From CAZUZS01 sp964624795 (GTDB lineage: Bacteria; Calditrichota; Calditrichia; RBG-13-44-9): a DNA stretch of 64,000 bases. Where the stretch lies: assembly GCA_964624795.1 (NCBI GenBank), contig CAZUZS010000007.1, positions 36,080 through 100,079 on the forward strand, given 5' to 3'. How positions within the stretch are numbered: position 1 is the stretch's first letter; each line of letters starts with the position of its first letter. Shown here piece by piece: positions 1 through 9,278 of the stretch. The translations under genes were made by a program, and so were the position numbers. The notes beneath the pieces are model-generated. The model saw only the letters and a program-made list of their open reading frames with translations, was not told the origin of the DNA and made no database searches.

Positions 1-56
1 AAAATTTAGAGCTGTGCGGAGGAGGATAATCCGCACGAAATGATTTCGTAGTGGAA

Positions 57-101
57 CACAAAAAATAATAAAGCCGGAATCTTGATAGATGATTCCGGCT
101 T
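57..101 (-). terminator. Intrinsic terminator of the mtnA-TPR lipoprotein operon
   Basis: Read on the minus strand, an 11-bp perfect stem (aagccggaatc / gattccggctt at 71-81 and 91-101) with a 9-nt loop is followed directly by a T-rich run ending near position 57. It begins 28 nt past the stop codon of the TPR lipoprotein gene, which is where a Rho-independent terminator for that operon should be. Confidence 0.85.
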
Positions 102-128
102 CTTGATACACGGGCACAAACTAGAATC

Positions 129-1247
129 CTATTTGTTACCTTCCAGTTCTTTTTGTTTTTCGAAAGCTTCCTGGGCCTTTTCTTTGTTTCCCTTTTGAGC
201 GTAGACGACACCAAGATTGTTCCACAGTAATGCCGAATCCGGAAACTTCTGAACCGCATCCAGCAGAAATGGCAATTCATTATCGTAGATTTCTTCGTAT
301 TTCTGCTTATCTTCCGGTTTCTCGGTTTCGTTGTACTGGTCCTGATATTTCTGTGCAATCTGCAGATACGAAATACTCAGAATTTCGTACATATCCTTGT
401 TGTTGGGATCCAGCTCAATTGTTTTTTTCAGATAGGGAATTGCATCCTGGTATTTCTCATTGTTGTAATAAATAATGGCAATATTCATGGGAATGGCAGA
501 GTTGTTTGGCTCTTCCTGCATACCAAAATCAAATTCCTTAATTGCACTATCCCAATCCTTTTCTTTGGCATAAATTTCGCCCATGGCCAGGTGTGCCTCC
601 ACGTCTTTAGGATTCACCGCAAGCGCTTTCTGGTACATATCCTTGGCTTTTTCAACCTGATCCGTCTTGTAGTAGAAATCTCCCACCGACACCATCAAGG
701 TATCGTTCTTGGGATTTTTTGCGATGGACTGAAGCAGATATTTTTCAGCAGAGGCGGTATCACCACTCTCAAGGAAAGACACCGAAAGCGGCGTCAAAGG
801 TTCTTCTCGAGAGGGATCAGCCTCATACGCATTCAGAAATTTGTCCGCTGCCTTTTCGAAAAGCTGTTTACGCTTCTCCGGGTCCTGCTCATCCCTGGCT
901 TTGTTGTAATAATTTTTTAAACCGTCGTTATAGTTCTCCGCGAAATATTTAAACCGGTCCTGATCGATTTCTGTCTTGAACTTGGGACCAATTGCCAGAC
1001 TTTTGTCAAATGCCTGGTTCATTTCAACAAAATTACCCTTGCGACCTTCCAGCATTCCGAGATAATACCAGGCTTCCGGGTCATTGGGATATTCTACTAC
1101 TGCCTGCTTCGCAAGATCATATGCCTTATCATACAATCCGTGTTGGATATTGACAACAATACCTTCAACTATAGGGGGACGACAATTGCTTCCCAGAATC
1201 ACAATGGACAACAGTGCAAGAATGAAGAAACCCGCAAATTTTTTCAT
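129..1247 (-). CDS. TPR-repeat exported protein, probable lipoprotein
   Basis: The 372-residue product starts with a hydrophobic signal sequence ending in LGSNC. This resembles a lipobox, although Asn just before the Cys is not a canonical residue. The rest is built from tetratricopeptide repeats, seen as spaced A-W--LG / A---Y-KA---P- patterns from about residue 35 to the C-terminus. TPR arrays form protein-binding solenoids, so it is probably a scaffold on the periplasmic side of a membrane; the partner is unknown. Its ATG overlaps the mtnA stop codon (ATGA), so the two are translationally coupled even though no functional link is obvious. It is the last gene of the operon and has its own terminator. 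TPR assignment is secure; lipid anchoring is likely but unproven. Confidence 0.8.
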   Translation of the reverse strand: MKKFAGFFILALLSIVILGSNCRPPIVEGIVVNIQHGLYDKAYDLAKQAVVEYPNDPEAWYYLGMLEGRKGNFVEMNQAFDKSLAIGPKFKTEIDQDRFKYFAENYNDGLKNYYNKARDEQDPEKRKQLFEKAADKFLNAYEADPSREEPLTPLSVSFLESGDTASAEKYLLQSIAKNPKNDTLMVSVGDFYYKTDQVEKAKDMYQKALAVNPKDVEAHLAMGEIYAKEKDWDSAIKEFDFGMQEEPNNSAIPMNIAIIYYNNEKYQDAIPYLKKTIELDPNNKDMYEILSISYLQIAQKYQDQYNETEKPEDKQKYEEIYDNELPFLLDAVQKFPDSALLWNNLGVVYAQKGNKEKAQEAFEKQKELEGNK

Positions 1248-2317
1248 GAAATTAGCTCCTTATGATTTTGATGATTTTTGCGTTTTGATTTTATTTCGGT
1301 TATGGATGGTTCCAGGGGTTGACGGAGTACCCCGGCTTCAGTAATAATCCCCGTAATCAATTCCGCCGGGGTAACATCGAATGCCGGATTCCAGCATTCG
1401 GCGTCTCGAATGGTAACCGGGAGCTGCCCCCAAATGTCTGTAATTTCTTCGCAACCTCTTTCTTCAATAGGTATTTGTTCGCCGGTGGCGATAGAAAAAT
1501 CAAAGGTTGAGAGCGGCGCCGCCACATAAAACGGAATTTTATGGAAATGGGAATTGACTGCCAGGCTGTAGGTGCCAATCTTATTTGCAGTATCGCCATT
1601 TGCAGCAATGCGGTCGGCGCCAACAATCACCATGTCAACTTTCCTGGTAGACATGGCTGCGGCAGCCATCCCATCGGTTATCAATTTGGCAGGAATACCT
1701 GCCTGCTTCAATTCCCACATCGTGAGCCGTGCCCCCTGCAATAAAGGGCGTGTTTCGTCTGCCAGCACACAGATACTTTTCCCCTGGCGGAATGCGGTGT
1801 GAATTACGCCAAAAGCGGTGCCAATTCCAGCGGTGGCCAACGCGCCGGTGTTACAATGGGTAAGAATCGTCATGCCATCCGCAATCAAGGGTGCGCCTGC
1901 TTCCCCGATTTTCTCACAGCGAATTTCATCATCCCGCTGAATCTCTTTTGCAAGGGCCAGAATTGCCAGCGGCAATTTACTCGGCTCTACCTCTGACAGT
2001 TCAATCTCCGAAATAACACTTTCCAGCGCCCATTTAAGATTTACTGCGGTTGGCCGTGCGCTTGCCAGGTAGTCCGCAGATTTCCTGATTTCATCCAGAA
2101 AACCGTCTCGGTCGGAAAATTGCCGGCCTTGTACTGCCAAATACAGGCCGTATGCCGCAGCCACGCCGATTGCCGGGGCGCCTCTCACCCGAAGTTTTTG
2201 AATTGCCTCATAAACTTCATCAATTGTATATAAATTTCTGTAGACCTGCCTGTGGGGAATCTCGGTTTGGTCTATTATCCGCAAATATTTATCAGACCAT
2301 GTAATACATTTTATCAT
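1244..2317 (-). CDS. mtnA: S-methyl-5-thioribose-1-phosphate isomerase (MtnA)
   Basis: MtnA is a cytoplasmic enzyme of the eIF2B alpha/beta/delta-like family. It converts methylthioribose-1-phosphate to methylthioribulose-1-phosphate in methionine salvage. The family signatures are all present: RGAPAIGVAAAYG near the N-terminus, HCNTGALATAG with the catalytic Cys, ADETRPLLQGARLT, and GADRIAANGDTANKIGT with the catalytic Asp. I place the start at the ATG at 2317 (MIKCITWSD), which has GGAAG five bases upstream, rather than at a TTG twelve bases earlier. The length of about 357 aa is normal for the family. No other methionine-salvage gene is in the window. The stop codon overlaps the start of the TPR lipoprotein gene. 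Confidence 0.93.
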   Translation of the reverse strand: MIKCITWSDKYLRIIDQTEIPHRQVYRNLYTIDEVYEAIQKLRVRGAPAIGVAAAYGLYLAVQGRQFSDRDGFLDEIRKSADYLASARPTAVNLKWALESVISEIELSEVEPSKLPLAILALAKEIQRDDEIRCEKIGEAGAPLIADGMTILTHCNTGALATAGIGTAFGVIHTAFRQGKSICVLADETRPLLQGARLTMWELKQAGIPAKLITDGMAAAAMSTRKVDMVIVGADRIAANGDTANKIGTYSLAVNSHFHKIPFYVAAPLSTFDFSIATGEQIPIEERGCEEITDIWGQLPVTIRDAECWNPAFDVTPAELITGIITEAGVLRQPLEPSITEIKSKRKNHQNHKELIS

Positions 2318-2654
2318 AGGCGCTTCCAAGTCAAACAGCCCGAAAATTTAGGTCGTTGTGATTATAATTTCAAGAAAATTTATTTTTTACAGATTTAAAG
2401 AAATCGCGATCTCAAAGTTCGCATAAAACAGTATGTCTAACATGTAACTCTGCAAACAGGAACTCTGCCAACCGCAAATTTAACTTTTGCCATCATTCCA
2501 GGTTTCACAGGCGTAAATTATCGCTCCAACAAAATGATTTTCCGCGGAATATATTAGTACCGGGGCTTTACCATTTGTATATTTTCCAGGAATATTTTAC
2601 ATTTAACTGCCTATTGAGGCAAACCAGGCAGCAAATAAAAATTGAGGAGGCATA
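2318..2654. other. Divergent intergenic region between mtnA and the SppA fusion gene
   Basis: This 337-bp AT-rich stretch separates two divergent genes and must hold both promoters. On the minus strand a TATAAT lies at 2361-2366 but lacks a convincing -35 box. On the plus strand only weak AT-rich -10-like sequences are seen. A strong ribosome binding site (GAGGAGG, about 2644-2650) precedes the SppA start. I see no riboswitch-like structure and no ORF worth calling. Confidence 0.5.
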
Positions 2655-5078
2655 ATGCTAAGAGGCTTGAGCGTTTTTTGCACACTGCTTTTCTTTTTCA
2701 CTATTGCCGGTCGGAGCCAGGCGATTCCGGGTTATTACACGAATTATGATTTTCTCATGACATCCCCGGCGGCATACGGAGATGGATTAGCTGGATTTGT
2801 AAACCCTGCAAATCTGAACATGGTGAAAAATTTCGACGGACGCTTCTATTGGTCCAATCAGGCAGGCGCAAGCCAGGAAATAAATGATTGGGGAATTTTT
2901 GCCGCGACCCACGGATTGGGTTTCGGAGCGCTCCGCCACCACGTGGGCTCATATCGCGCGACCGATTACCACATTTCTACCGGTTTTGGAAGCCAGGGAT
3001 GGTCCATGGGTTTGGGTTACGGCTGGTCTTCCGGCGAAGTTGTTCCCACCTCACTACACGAAAAAATGCTCATTACCGGCGCGATTATCCGGCCTCTGCG
3101 CTTTATTTCTTTGGGCCTGATTGGAAATTTTTCGGTGGAAAGCAATGCCAAAGAAGGTGCAGCGGAAATCGGTATTCGTCCCTTGGGAACGCCGCGACTC
3201 ACACTTTTTGCGGATGGGGCACTACAAAAGCAGATGCGGCTTTCCGACGCGCCCTGGAGCGCGGGCGGTATAATTCAATTGGTCGAGGGAATTCATGTAG
3301 TAGGACGCTATTTCGATGGAAAGGCATTTACTCTTGGCTTGTCCCTGAATCTTGGAAAAGTGGGAGGGGGCATGCAAAGCCATTTCAACTCTGACAACGA
3401 ACACGCTTATGACAACTACATGGTTCGAATCGGGGGAATGCAGCCCAGCTTTTTCCCAACCCTGATTGAAAAAAACCGGCGCTATCTGGCGATGAATTTA
3501 CGAGGCCAGGTAGGTTATCTTCGATATGTATTGTTCGACAAACATACGCACACGTTGCTGGATATCATCAACCAACTCAAGGCAGCATCCCAGGATCCCC
3601 GGATCGGCATAATTGCGGTGAATCTCTCCTCGGTGCAAGTTTCCCCGGAAGTCGCATGGGAAATCCGCCAGGAATTAAAAAATGCACAGGCTGCGGGTAA
3701 GAAAGTTGTGGCATTTATCGACCGGGCACAGATGACGATCTACCACCTGGCAAGTGTTGCGGATATTGTGGTAATGGACCCGCAAGGGGACATTATGCTG
3801 CCAGGGCTGTCGATGGGCAGGACCTATTTGAAGGGAACGCTTCATAAGCTTGGTTTGAATTTTGATGCCTGGCGCTATTTTAAATACAAATCGGCGGCGG
3901 AAGTACTAAGCCGTGACGATATGTCGGAACCGGATCGCGAACAGCGGCAGGCTTTTATCGATGATTGGTACAATACGATTCGGGCAGACGTCTGCGCTTC
4001 CCGGAAATTCAGCACTGAAAAATTTGACCAAATGGTAAACAACGAAGTCTTTTACATGCCGGAAGATGCAGTTCGGGCAGGACTGGCGGATACGCTTGCC
4101 CGCTGGGACGACCTGAACCATGTGATAAACAAGCTTGCCGGTGAAAAAATGTGGAAAATGCCACCTGCCGATATTTTGCAGATCGCACTCCCGTCCCAGC
4201 GTTGGGGAGATAAACCCAAAATTGCCGTTGTGTATGGGCTTGGCGCCACCGAAATGGACAGCGGAATCCGGGCCAGATGGCTGGGCAGGCAATTCCTGAA
4301 ACTGGCAAAGGACCGGTCGGTAAAGGCTGTGGTTTTTCGTGTCGATTCGCCGGGTGGCGACGGTATGGCCAGTGACATTGTAGCAGAGGCGCTTAAAAAA
4401 TGCAGCAAGGAAAAACCGGTAATCGTGAGCCAGGGGCAGGTTGCCGGCTCCGGCGGTTACTGGATTTCGATGTATGGAAGCGAAATAGTAGCCGGTCCGA
4501 ACACATTAACCGGCTCTATCGGCGTTATTGGTGGATGGTTATATGATACCGGTTTCAGCAGTAAATTGGGGATGACCTCGGATCTGGTGAAGCGCGGCGA
4601 CCATGCGGACCTGGGATTTGGCGTTACGCTCCCATTCCTGGGTATTGAAGTGCCGGCCCGCAACCTGACTCCCGATGAGCAGGAAAAGGTGAAATCGCTG
4701 ATCTTCAAAATGTACGATATTTTTGTCCAAAAGGTAGCTCGCGGACGGGGCATGACGGTCGAGAAAGTGAAGGAAATTGGGCAGGGGCATTTTTACTCCG
4801 GGCTGGAAGGAGAAAAGCTGGGCCTGGTGGATGAAATCGGCGGATTGATGACTGCCCTGACAATCGCAAAACAAAAAGCGGGAATCAAGGCCGACACCGA
4901 GATCGATATTGAAGAAATCCCTTCAAATAAAGGGCTCTTTGATTTCGGATCCCGATTCTCGCCGCTGGGGACAGAGCTGCGGGAAAACCGCATCCTGCAA
5001 AGCCTGCGCCTGCTCAGCGAACACCAGGGAGAACCGCTGCCATTCATGCTGCCGGGAGATTATCCGGAACCGGAATAA
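2655..5078 (+). CDS. Outer-membrane-like domain fused to SppA (S49) protease
   Basis: The 807-residue protein has a signal peptide (about 1-23, ending SQA). Next comes a glycine- and aromatic-rich region of about 240 residues with alternating beta-strand pattern and a NPANL motif near the start, resembling the NPAGL signature of PorV/UPF0164 and FadL-like barrels. From about residue 290 it is a two-lobed SppA (peptidase S49) module. The nucleophile is Ser599 in GQVAGSGGYW and the general base is Lys412 in KYKSAAEV; their spacing of 187 is close to the 200 between Lys209 and Ser409 in E. coli SppA. SppA normally degrades residual signal peptides at the inner membrane and is held by an N-terminal TM helix. 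Here there is only a cleavable-looking signal, so export to the periplasm or outer membrane is inferred. The ATG has a strong GAGGAGG site. It stands alone on the plus strand. Confidence 0.88.
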   Translation: MLRGLSVFCTLLFFFTIAGRSQAIPGYYTNYDFLMTSPAAYGDGLAGFVNPANLNMVKNFDGRFYWSNQAGASQEINDWGIFAATHGLGFGALRHHVGSYRATDYHISTGFGSQGWSMGLGYGWSSGEVVPTSLHEKMLITGAIIRPLRFISLGLIGNFSVESNAKEGAAEIGIRPLGTPRLTLFADGALQKQMRLSDAPWSAGGIIQLVEGIHVVGRYFDGKAFTLGLSLNLGKVGGGMQSHFNSDNEHAYDNYMVRIGGMQPSFFPTLIEKNRRYLAMNLRGQVGYLRYVLFDKHTHTLLDIINQLKAASQDPRIGIIAVNLSSVQVSPEVAWEIRQELKNAQAAGKKVVAFIDRAQMTIYHLASVADIVVMDPQGDIMLPGLSMGRTYLKGTLHKLGLNFDAWRYFKYKSAAEVLSRDDMSEPDREQRQAFIDDWYNTIRADVCASRKFSTEKFDQMVNNEVFYMPEDAVRAGLADTLARWDDLNHVINKLAGEKMWKMPPADILQIALPSQRWGDKPKIAVVYGLGATEMDSGIRARWLGRQFLKLAKDRSVKAVVFRVDSPGGDGMASDIVAEALKKCSKEKPVIVSQGQVAGSGGYWISMYGSEIVAGPNTLTGSIGVIGGWLYDTGFSSKLGMTSDLVKRGDHADLGFGVTLPFLGIEVPARNLTPDEQEKVKSLIFKMYDIFVQKVARGRGMTVEKVKEIGQGHFYSGLEGEKLGLVDEIGGLMTALTIAKQKAGIKADTEIDIEEIPSNKGLFDFGSRFSPLGTELRENRILQSLRLLSEHQGEPLPFMLPGDYPEPE

Positions 5079-5185
5079 ATGCAGGCAATTGTAGAGAATC
5101 TCGCTTGCGAGCAAAATGATTCCGGAATTCCCGGGTATGATAATCGCAAAACTAATGGCCAAACAGGATAGATTTCCAATCAAAA

Positions 5186-5228
5186 CATCCCCTTCCCTTC
5201 CCCCTTAGAAGGGGGAAAGAGGAGGATG
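5186..5228. repeat. GC-rich palindromic dispersed repeat, copy 1
   Basis: A 9-bp perfect inverted repeat, ttcccccтt-type (5198-5206) against aagggggaa (5209-5217), sits in a C-rich then G-rich tract. Related copies occur near 24.6 kb and inside a kinase gene near 38.6 kb. It lies between convergent genes and could also act as a transcription barrier, but it lacks the T-run of an intrinsic terminator. Confidence 0.6.
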
Positions 5229-5310
5229 TTCTTCGATGGGAGATAGAATGGTCTGCGAGAGGTGGGCAGTTCTGCAACTAAAGCAATTACCTGCCCGGTA
5301 ATCTTTGCAT

Positions 5311-6618
5311 TTACTTTCCCAGGTTCAGGAAGTAAGTGAAGGTGATCTGCCCGAAGAAATAGGATTCTTCCACGTTGTCAATGGGACTGCCGGAACGATT
5401 CCCGCCAAACAGCGCATCATCGAACAGGTCCGGCCAACGGTAGGAGTTCCGGCTGAAAGCACCGGCTACATCCAACCGCCAGGTGCTCGCCAGGTAACCT
5501 GTTCCCGCACCTAACAGCGTTTGGGTCTCGTTTTTATCCCGGAAGGAATTCCGGTATTGCATACCTACACGAAGCGGAATTTGATTGTAAAAAATGTGTT
5601 CAATGCCGGCCTTTAAGTCAAACACATCTGAGAATTCCCAGGTGTAAGGAACGACATTCCCGAAATTGTCCACGGAATTTTCAGAGGCACCGGAACCGGA
5701 GTAGGTCACGTTGGACCAAAATTCGTAAGTAAAATCGACATTCAGCCGGGCCTGCAGTTCCTGCCTTGCCCGATACTCGAAGGCACCGGTTACTTTCATC
5801 GGGTAGCCGATCTCTTCGTTCAACATTTCGCCGGATTCATTTGTAGCGGAGTATTTTACAGTGTAGGGAAGCGAAACATCCGCCCCGGCGGAGATGCGCT
5901 CGTTGACGCGGTAAACTCCGCCAAAAGAGAGCACCAGCGGAGTATTCTCAAGCTTTCGGTCCGCGGAAGACAGAATATCGGCCTCAGTAGCCTTTACAAA
6001 ATCGATCTGTTTTTTGTATGCCAGAGAGCCTTTCAGAATTCCGGCCTGGACTCCGAGCGATAATTTGGGCAAAAACGGCAGGGTTGCGGCGCCAGCAAAA
6101 CTGTAGCGCTGAAGTGCACCGGTAAAGTCAATACGATTATACGCTTCCAGGGAGTCGCCAAATATGTTCTGGCGAACCTCCTCCAAGTATTTGTAATTTT
6201 GATCGACTTCCGTGAAGGAACCTGCCGCCAGGCTTATCGCAGGTATTCCTTTTAACGGCAGGCGGATCGCCAGCGCTCCCTGCGGACGGCTGAACCAGTT
6301 ATCATTCACAGCATAAATCCCATCCCCAATGATTCCGGAAAAACGATCGTAGAGCGGGTAAGATCTGCGTTCCTCCAATTTGCGAAGCGAAAGGCTAAAC
6401 TGGCCCGCAGCGAAATGGTCAATCTGGGTAAGCGCCGCCGGGTTATACAGAATAGCAGCCGGCGAATTCAGGGAGACAGACCCGCCTCCCCCCAGGGAAA
6501 GGGAACGGGCGTCCGGAAACTGCCAGTACTGCCCAATCGGGAAAGAGGGGTAATTCTGGCTGAAGGTAAAAGAGGCAAATAAAAAAATTAAGGTTATGCT
6601 TAAAATTGAAATTCTCAT
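5311..6618 (-). CDS. FadL/OmpP1-like outer-membrane beta-barrel protein
   Basis: The 435-residue product has a signal peptide (about 1-20, ending TFS). The mature N-terminus carries SLSLGGGGS and YNPAAL, the ordered-loop signature of OmpP1/FadL/TodX and PorV-type barrels. The rest alternates polar and hydrophobic residues as expected for amphipathic strands, and the last strand (ITFTYFLNL) is aromatic-rich. FadL-family proteins move hydrophobic compounds across the outer membrane; the substrate here cannot be told. It is the last gene of the minus-strand cluster that starts at 14303, 44 bp after the HhH barrel gene. Confidence is high for an outer-membrane barrel and moderate for FadL-type transport. 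Confidence 0.75.
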   Translation of the reverse strand: MRISILSITLIFLFASFTFSQNYPSFPIGQYWQFPDARSLSLGGGGSVSLNSPAAILYNPAALTQIDHFAAGQFSLSLRKLEERRSYPLYDRFSGIIGDGIYAVNDNWFSRPQGALAIRLPLKGIPAISLAAGSFTEVDQNYKYLEEVRQNIFGDSLEAYNRIDFTGALQRYSFAGAATLPFLPKLSLGVQAGILKGSLAYKKQIDFVKATEADILSSADRKLENTPLVLSFGGVYRVNERISAGADVSLPYTVKYSATNESGEMLNEEIGYPMKVTGAFEYRARQELQARLNVDFTYEFWSNVTYSGSGASENSVDNFGNVVPYTWEFSDVFDLKAGIEHIFYNQIPLRVGMQYRNSFRDKNETQTLLGAGTGYLASTWRLDVAGAFSRNSYRWPDLFDDALFGGNRSGSPIDNVEESYFFGQITFTYFLNLGK

Positions 6619-6662
6619 CAGTGAGTCTCCTGCGTCGACTGTTTCATCCTACTTGGGTATTG

Positions 6663-9251
6663 TTAAAAATGAAGATTGAATTCCAGATAGTAAAAATCCT
6701 GTGTTGGTTGATATAAGCTGGCCTCATAGTATCTTCCGATATTCGCAATTGGCTCGTTGCTGCTATCCCTGGCTTGCACAAAATCAACCGCTTTCTGGTA
6801 ATCGTGGGTGTATTTAATCCTCATGCTGATTTGCGGGCTGATTCGCGAGTAGAGCGAAATCCAATATCGCATTGCACCCCGCGGGCTGTCCATCACCATA
6901 AACTGGGTATCCTCAAACGCCCAGAAGAATCCTTTATAATATCCCAGGAAACCCTGCAATTTCAGCAACTGGCTAAAGTTGTGCCGGAAGAAGCCGCCCA
7001 GCGCCTCGCCCGGCGATCCCATATTTCCCGCCAGGTTGGTGGTGCTGTAGTCCGCCCCGGTTTGCACCGGAAACGACAGCCGCGGACGTGGACGAAATTT
7101 TGTAATGGCATTGACATACAACATTCCGACCTCATCGAATCCGGAAAGTCGTAAACGAAGCGTCCCGCGGAATTCCAGGCTCTCAAAATACTCGATTGAT
7201 GGATTGTTCTGGACCTCGCGTCCCTGGTATTTCTGCCGCAGGTTAACCCGCAGCGGAAATATGGGGCGAAATTCGAGCGTTCCAACCAGTCTTTGCTGTG
7301 TTGCATCATCCGACACCCTGCGCCATGTATCATATTCCAGATTAAAAAGCATCTGACGATTAATCTGGTAACGGGAGTTCAGATAAAAGCCTCTTTCCGG
7401 CTGCGGCTGGGGATTGTTTGTATAAAGCTGCCCGTACAGCGGATCTTGCAGGTAGAAGTAATCCTGGAATATGGTTCGCTTAAAGCGGCGGTAATTGGAA
7501 AACGATCTCTGGTACGGGTTATCGAATTGCAGGCTGTAATCCCGGTATAATCCTAACAGCGAGAAATTGTTATACTGAACATACGCACTCGCAACCAGTG
7601 CATGCGGGTTTCCGCTGAGAAAACCGGCCGATTTGTCCAGTTCCGCATATTCACCCTGGATTGCTACATTCTGATAGACCGATTGAAAATCGAACCCGTA
7701 CACTCTTCGGAAAGATTTTGCAGCGCCCCACAATGGATTCTCACCATCCGAAACCGGGCCACCGTAGGAATTGAAAATCTCATTATCTGCCATGGCCGTG
7801 TAACCCAGGTTGCCGGCACCGATAATTTCGCTGCTGTCGGGGCGAATCAGTCGGTCGTAGGCGCTTTCATAGTAGGTGAATCCTAACTGGGTAGCAGGCA
7901 GCACATCGTACGCGAAGTGGGTTCCGTACAACAATTCATGCACATTGTCCCGCCAGCTAATGCCCCGCTTGCTCCGGAAGGTATCCTGGGGGGCGTATTG
8001 AAATCGTTGATCCAGCACGATAAGCTGGTTCATTGCATATTGTTCTTCGCCGTTCACAATAATGGGATTAGCATTGAGTATGGCGTCGCGTTTGTCATAG
8101 GAGCCAAACAAAAAAAGGTGGGCGTTCCGGAAACCCAATTCGGTTGCGGCACCGGTGAGCTTGTATTCCCGGGTGCGGGAGTTATCGCCGGAAAGGCCGA
8201 TGAACCGCTTTCGGAATCCGAAACCGCTCTTCCGGGGCTGGAAGAAATCGCTGTTCTCCATCACGACTCCCTGTCCAAAAGCCAGGCTGTAATTGCCCAC
8301 ATAAAACTTTCGCACCTCCAGCGGTCCCAGTTTTTGGTTCTCGATCCCCGCATAGAGCTTGCCTTTCGGCACATCCGCGAAACCGAGATTCTGATTGAAC
8401 ATCGGTTCATCCAGGGCATGGTAGTAAGAATACCCAAAGTGGATGTCGTTACCCAGGCTGCCCAGGAAGCGGGTATAAACACTGGGGTAACCGGTGGGAG
8501 AAGCATATTCCTGGACAAGTTCTTCCGGGATGGTTGTTGTCGCTTCGGCTTCCTCGGTGAGGAAAGGCGTATCGTCCATTCGCATAAGAATATGCCCATG
8601 GAACTGCATGTGTTGTTCAGCAGGCTCGAAACTCACAAAATCGCTCGCATTTCGGTATCCGTAATATGAGAGATATGGTGCGCTTCGCAAATCCCGGCTG
8701 CTGAAAATTTTTCCGACCTGGTTCCGGTACTGAATAATTGAGGCTGCGTCTACCGGTGAGACCCCCTGCAAATTGAGCAATTGATCGTAACTGATGGTGT
8801 TAATATCAACCGGTTCCAGCGCCTGTTCAATCCAGAGATCGACCAGCGCCTGGTTGGTGCCTTCGTTGCCTTCCCACCGATCCAGCTTATAATACAGGTC
8901 TTCGATACGCGCTTCGCGTTCGGTTCTGGGCGCATAAGGTCTGATCCTCACCAGCGGTTTGATGCTCAGGAATATATCCTGGGTCATTCCCTTGATCTGG
9001 TTCAGCTCGTACACGCTTGTCAACGGTCCCTGGTAGGTAATCCGGTCATAAATCCGCTCCGCCAATTCCTGCGATATGGGCAATTTGGCAATCTCTTCGT
9101 AACTGGCATTGTTAAGATCCAGTTGATTTTGGGGCGAGTAAGCCGGCTGATTGTGATCCTGTGACCGCAGGGGAAGAACCAGCATTAAAGCAAAAATCAA
9201 TGCAGGAACAAGAATGTTATAAAAAAACTGATTATCTTTCTTCATTTTCAT
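6663..9251 (-). CDS. Helix-hairpin-helix (ComEA-like) domains fused to a large outer-membrane barrel
   Basis: The 862-residue protein has a signal sequence (about 1-30). Two ComEA-like helix-hairpin-helix regions follow, around residues 44-105 (LDLNNASYEEIAKLP) and 147-210 (VDINTISYDQLLNLQGV). About 630 residues of amphipathic strand pattern then end in YYLEFNLHF, a C-terminal Phe as recognised by the BAM complex. HhH domains of this kind bind DNA in ComEA, but similar periplasmic HhH-plus-barrel proteins in Bacteroidota-like genomes have no settled function that I know of. Gaps of 44 and 27 bp to its neighbours fit one transcript with the PorV-like gene upstream and the FadL-like gene downstream. 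A DNA-uptake role would be inference only. Confidence 0.72.
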   Translation of the reverse strand: MKMKKDNQFFYNILVPALIFALMLVLPLRSQDHNQPAYSPQNQLDLNNASYEEIAKLPISQELAERIYDRITYQGPLTSVYELNQIKGMTQDIFLSIKPLVRIRPYAPRTEREARIEDLYYKLDRWEGNEGTNQALVDLWIEQALEPVDINTISYDQLLNLQGVSPVDAASIIQYRNQVGKIFSSRDLRSAPYLSYYGYRNASDFVSFEPAEQHMQFHGHILMRMDDTPFLTEEAEATTTIPEELVQEYASPTGYPSVYTRFLGSLGNDIHFGYSYYHALDEPMFNQNLGFADVPKGKLYAGIENQKLGPLEVRKFYVGNYSLAFGQGVVMENSDFFQPRKSGFGFRKRFIGLSGDNSRTREYKLTGAATELGFRNAHLFLFGSYDKRDAILNANPIIVNGEEQYAMNQLIVLDQRFQYAPQDTFRSKRGISWRDNVHELLYGTHFAYDVLPATQLGFTYYESAYDRLIRPDSSEIIGAGNLGYTAMADNEIFNSYGGPVSDGENPLWGAAKSFRRVYGFDFQSVYQNVAIQGEYAELDKSAGFLSGNPHALVASAYVQYNNFSLLGLYRDYSLQFDNPYQRSFSNYRRFKRTIFQDYFYLQDPLYGQLYTNNPQPQPERGFYLNSRYQINRQMLFNLEYDTWRRVSDDATQQRLVGTLEFRPIFPLRVNLRQKYQGREVQNNPSIEYFESLEFRGTLRLRLSGFDEVGMLYVNAITKFRPRPRLSFPVQTGADYSTTNLAGNMGSPGEALGGFFRHNFSQLLKLQGFLGYYKGFFWAFEDTQFMVMDSPRGAMRYWISLYSRISPQISMRIKYTHDYQKAVDFVQARDSSNEPIANIGRYYEASLYQPTQDFYYLEFNLHF

Positions 9252-9278
9252 TAAACCATATTTCCTTGAATAAACAAA

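Noticed and set aside
14..36. Short hairpin gtgcgga/tccgcac near the left edge
   Set aside because: It has no T-run on either strand and no identifiable upstream gene, so it cannot be called a terminator.
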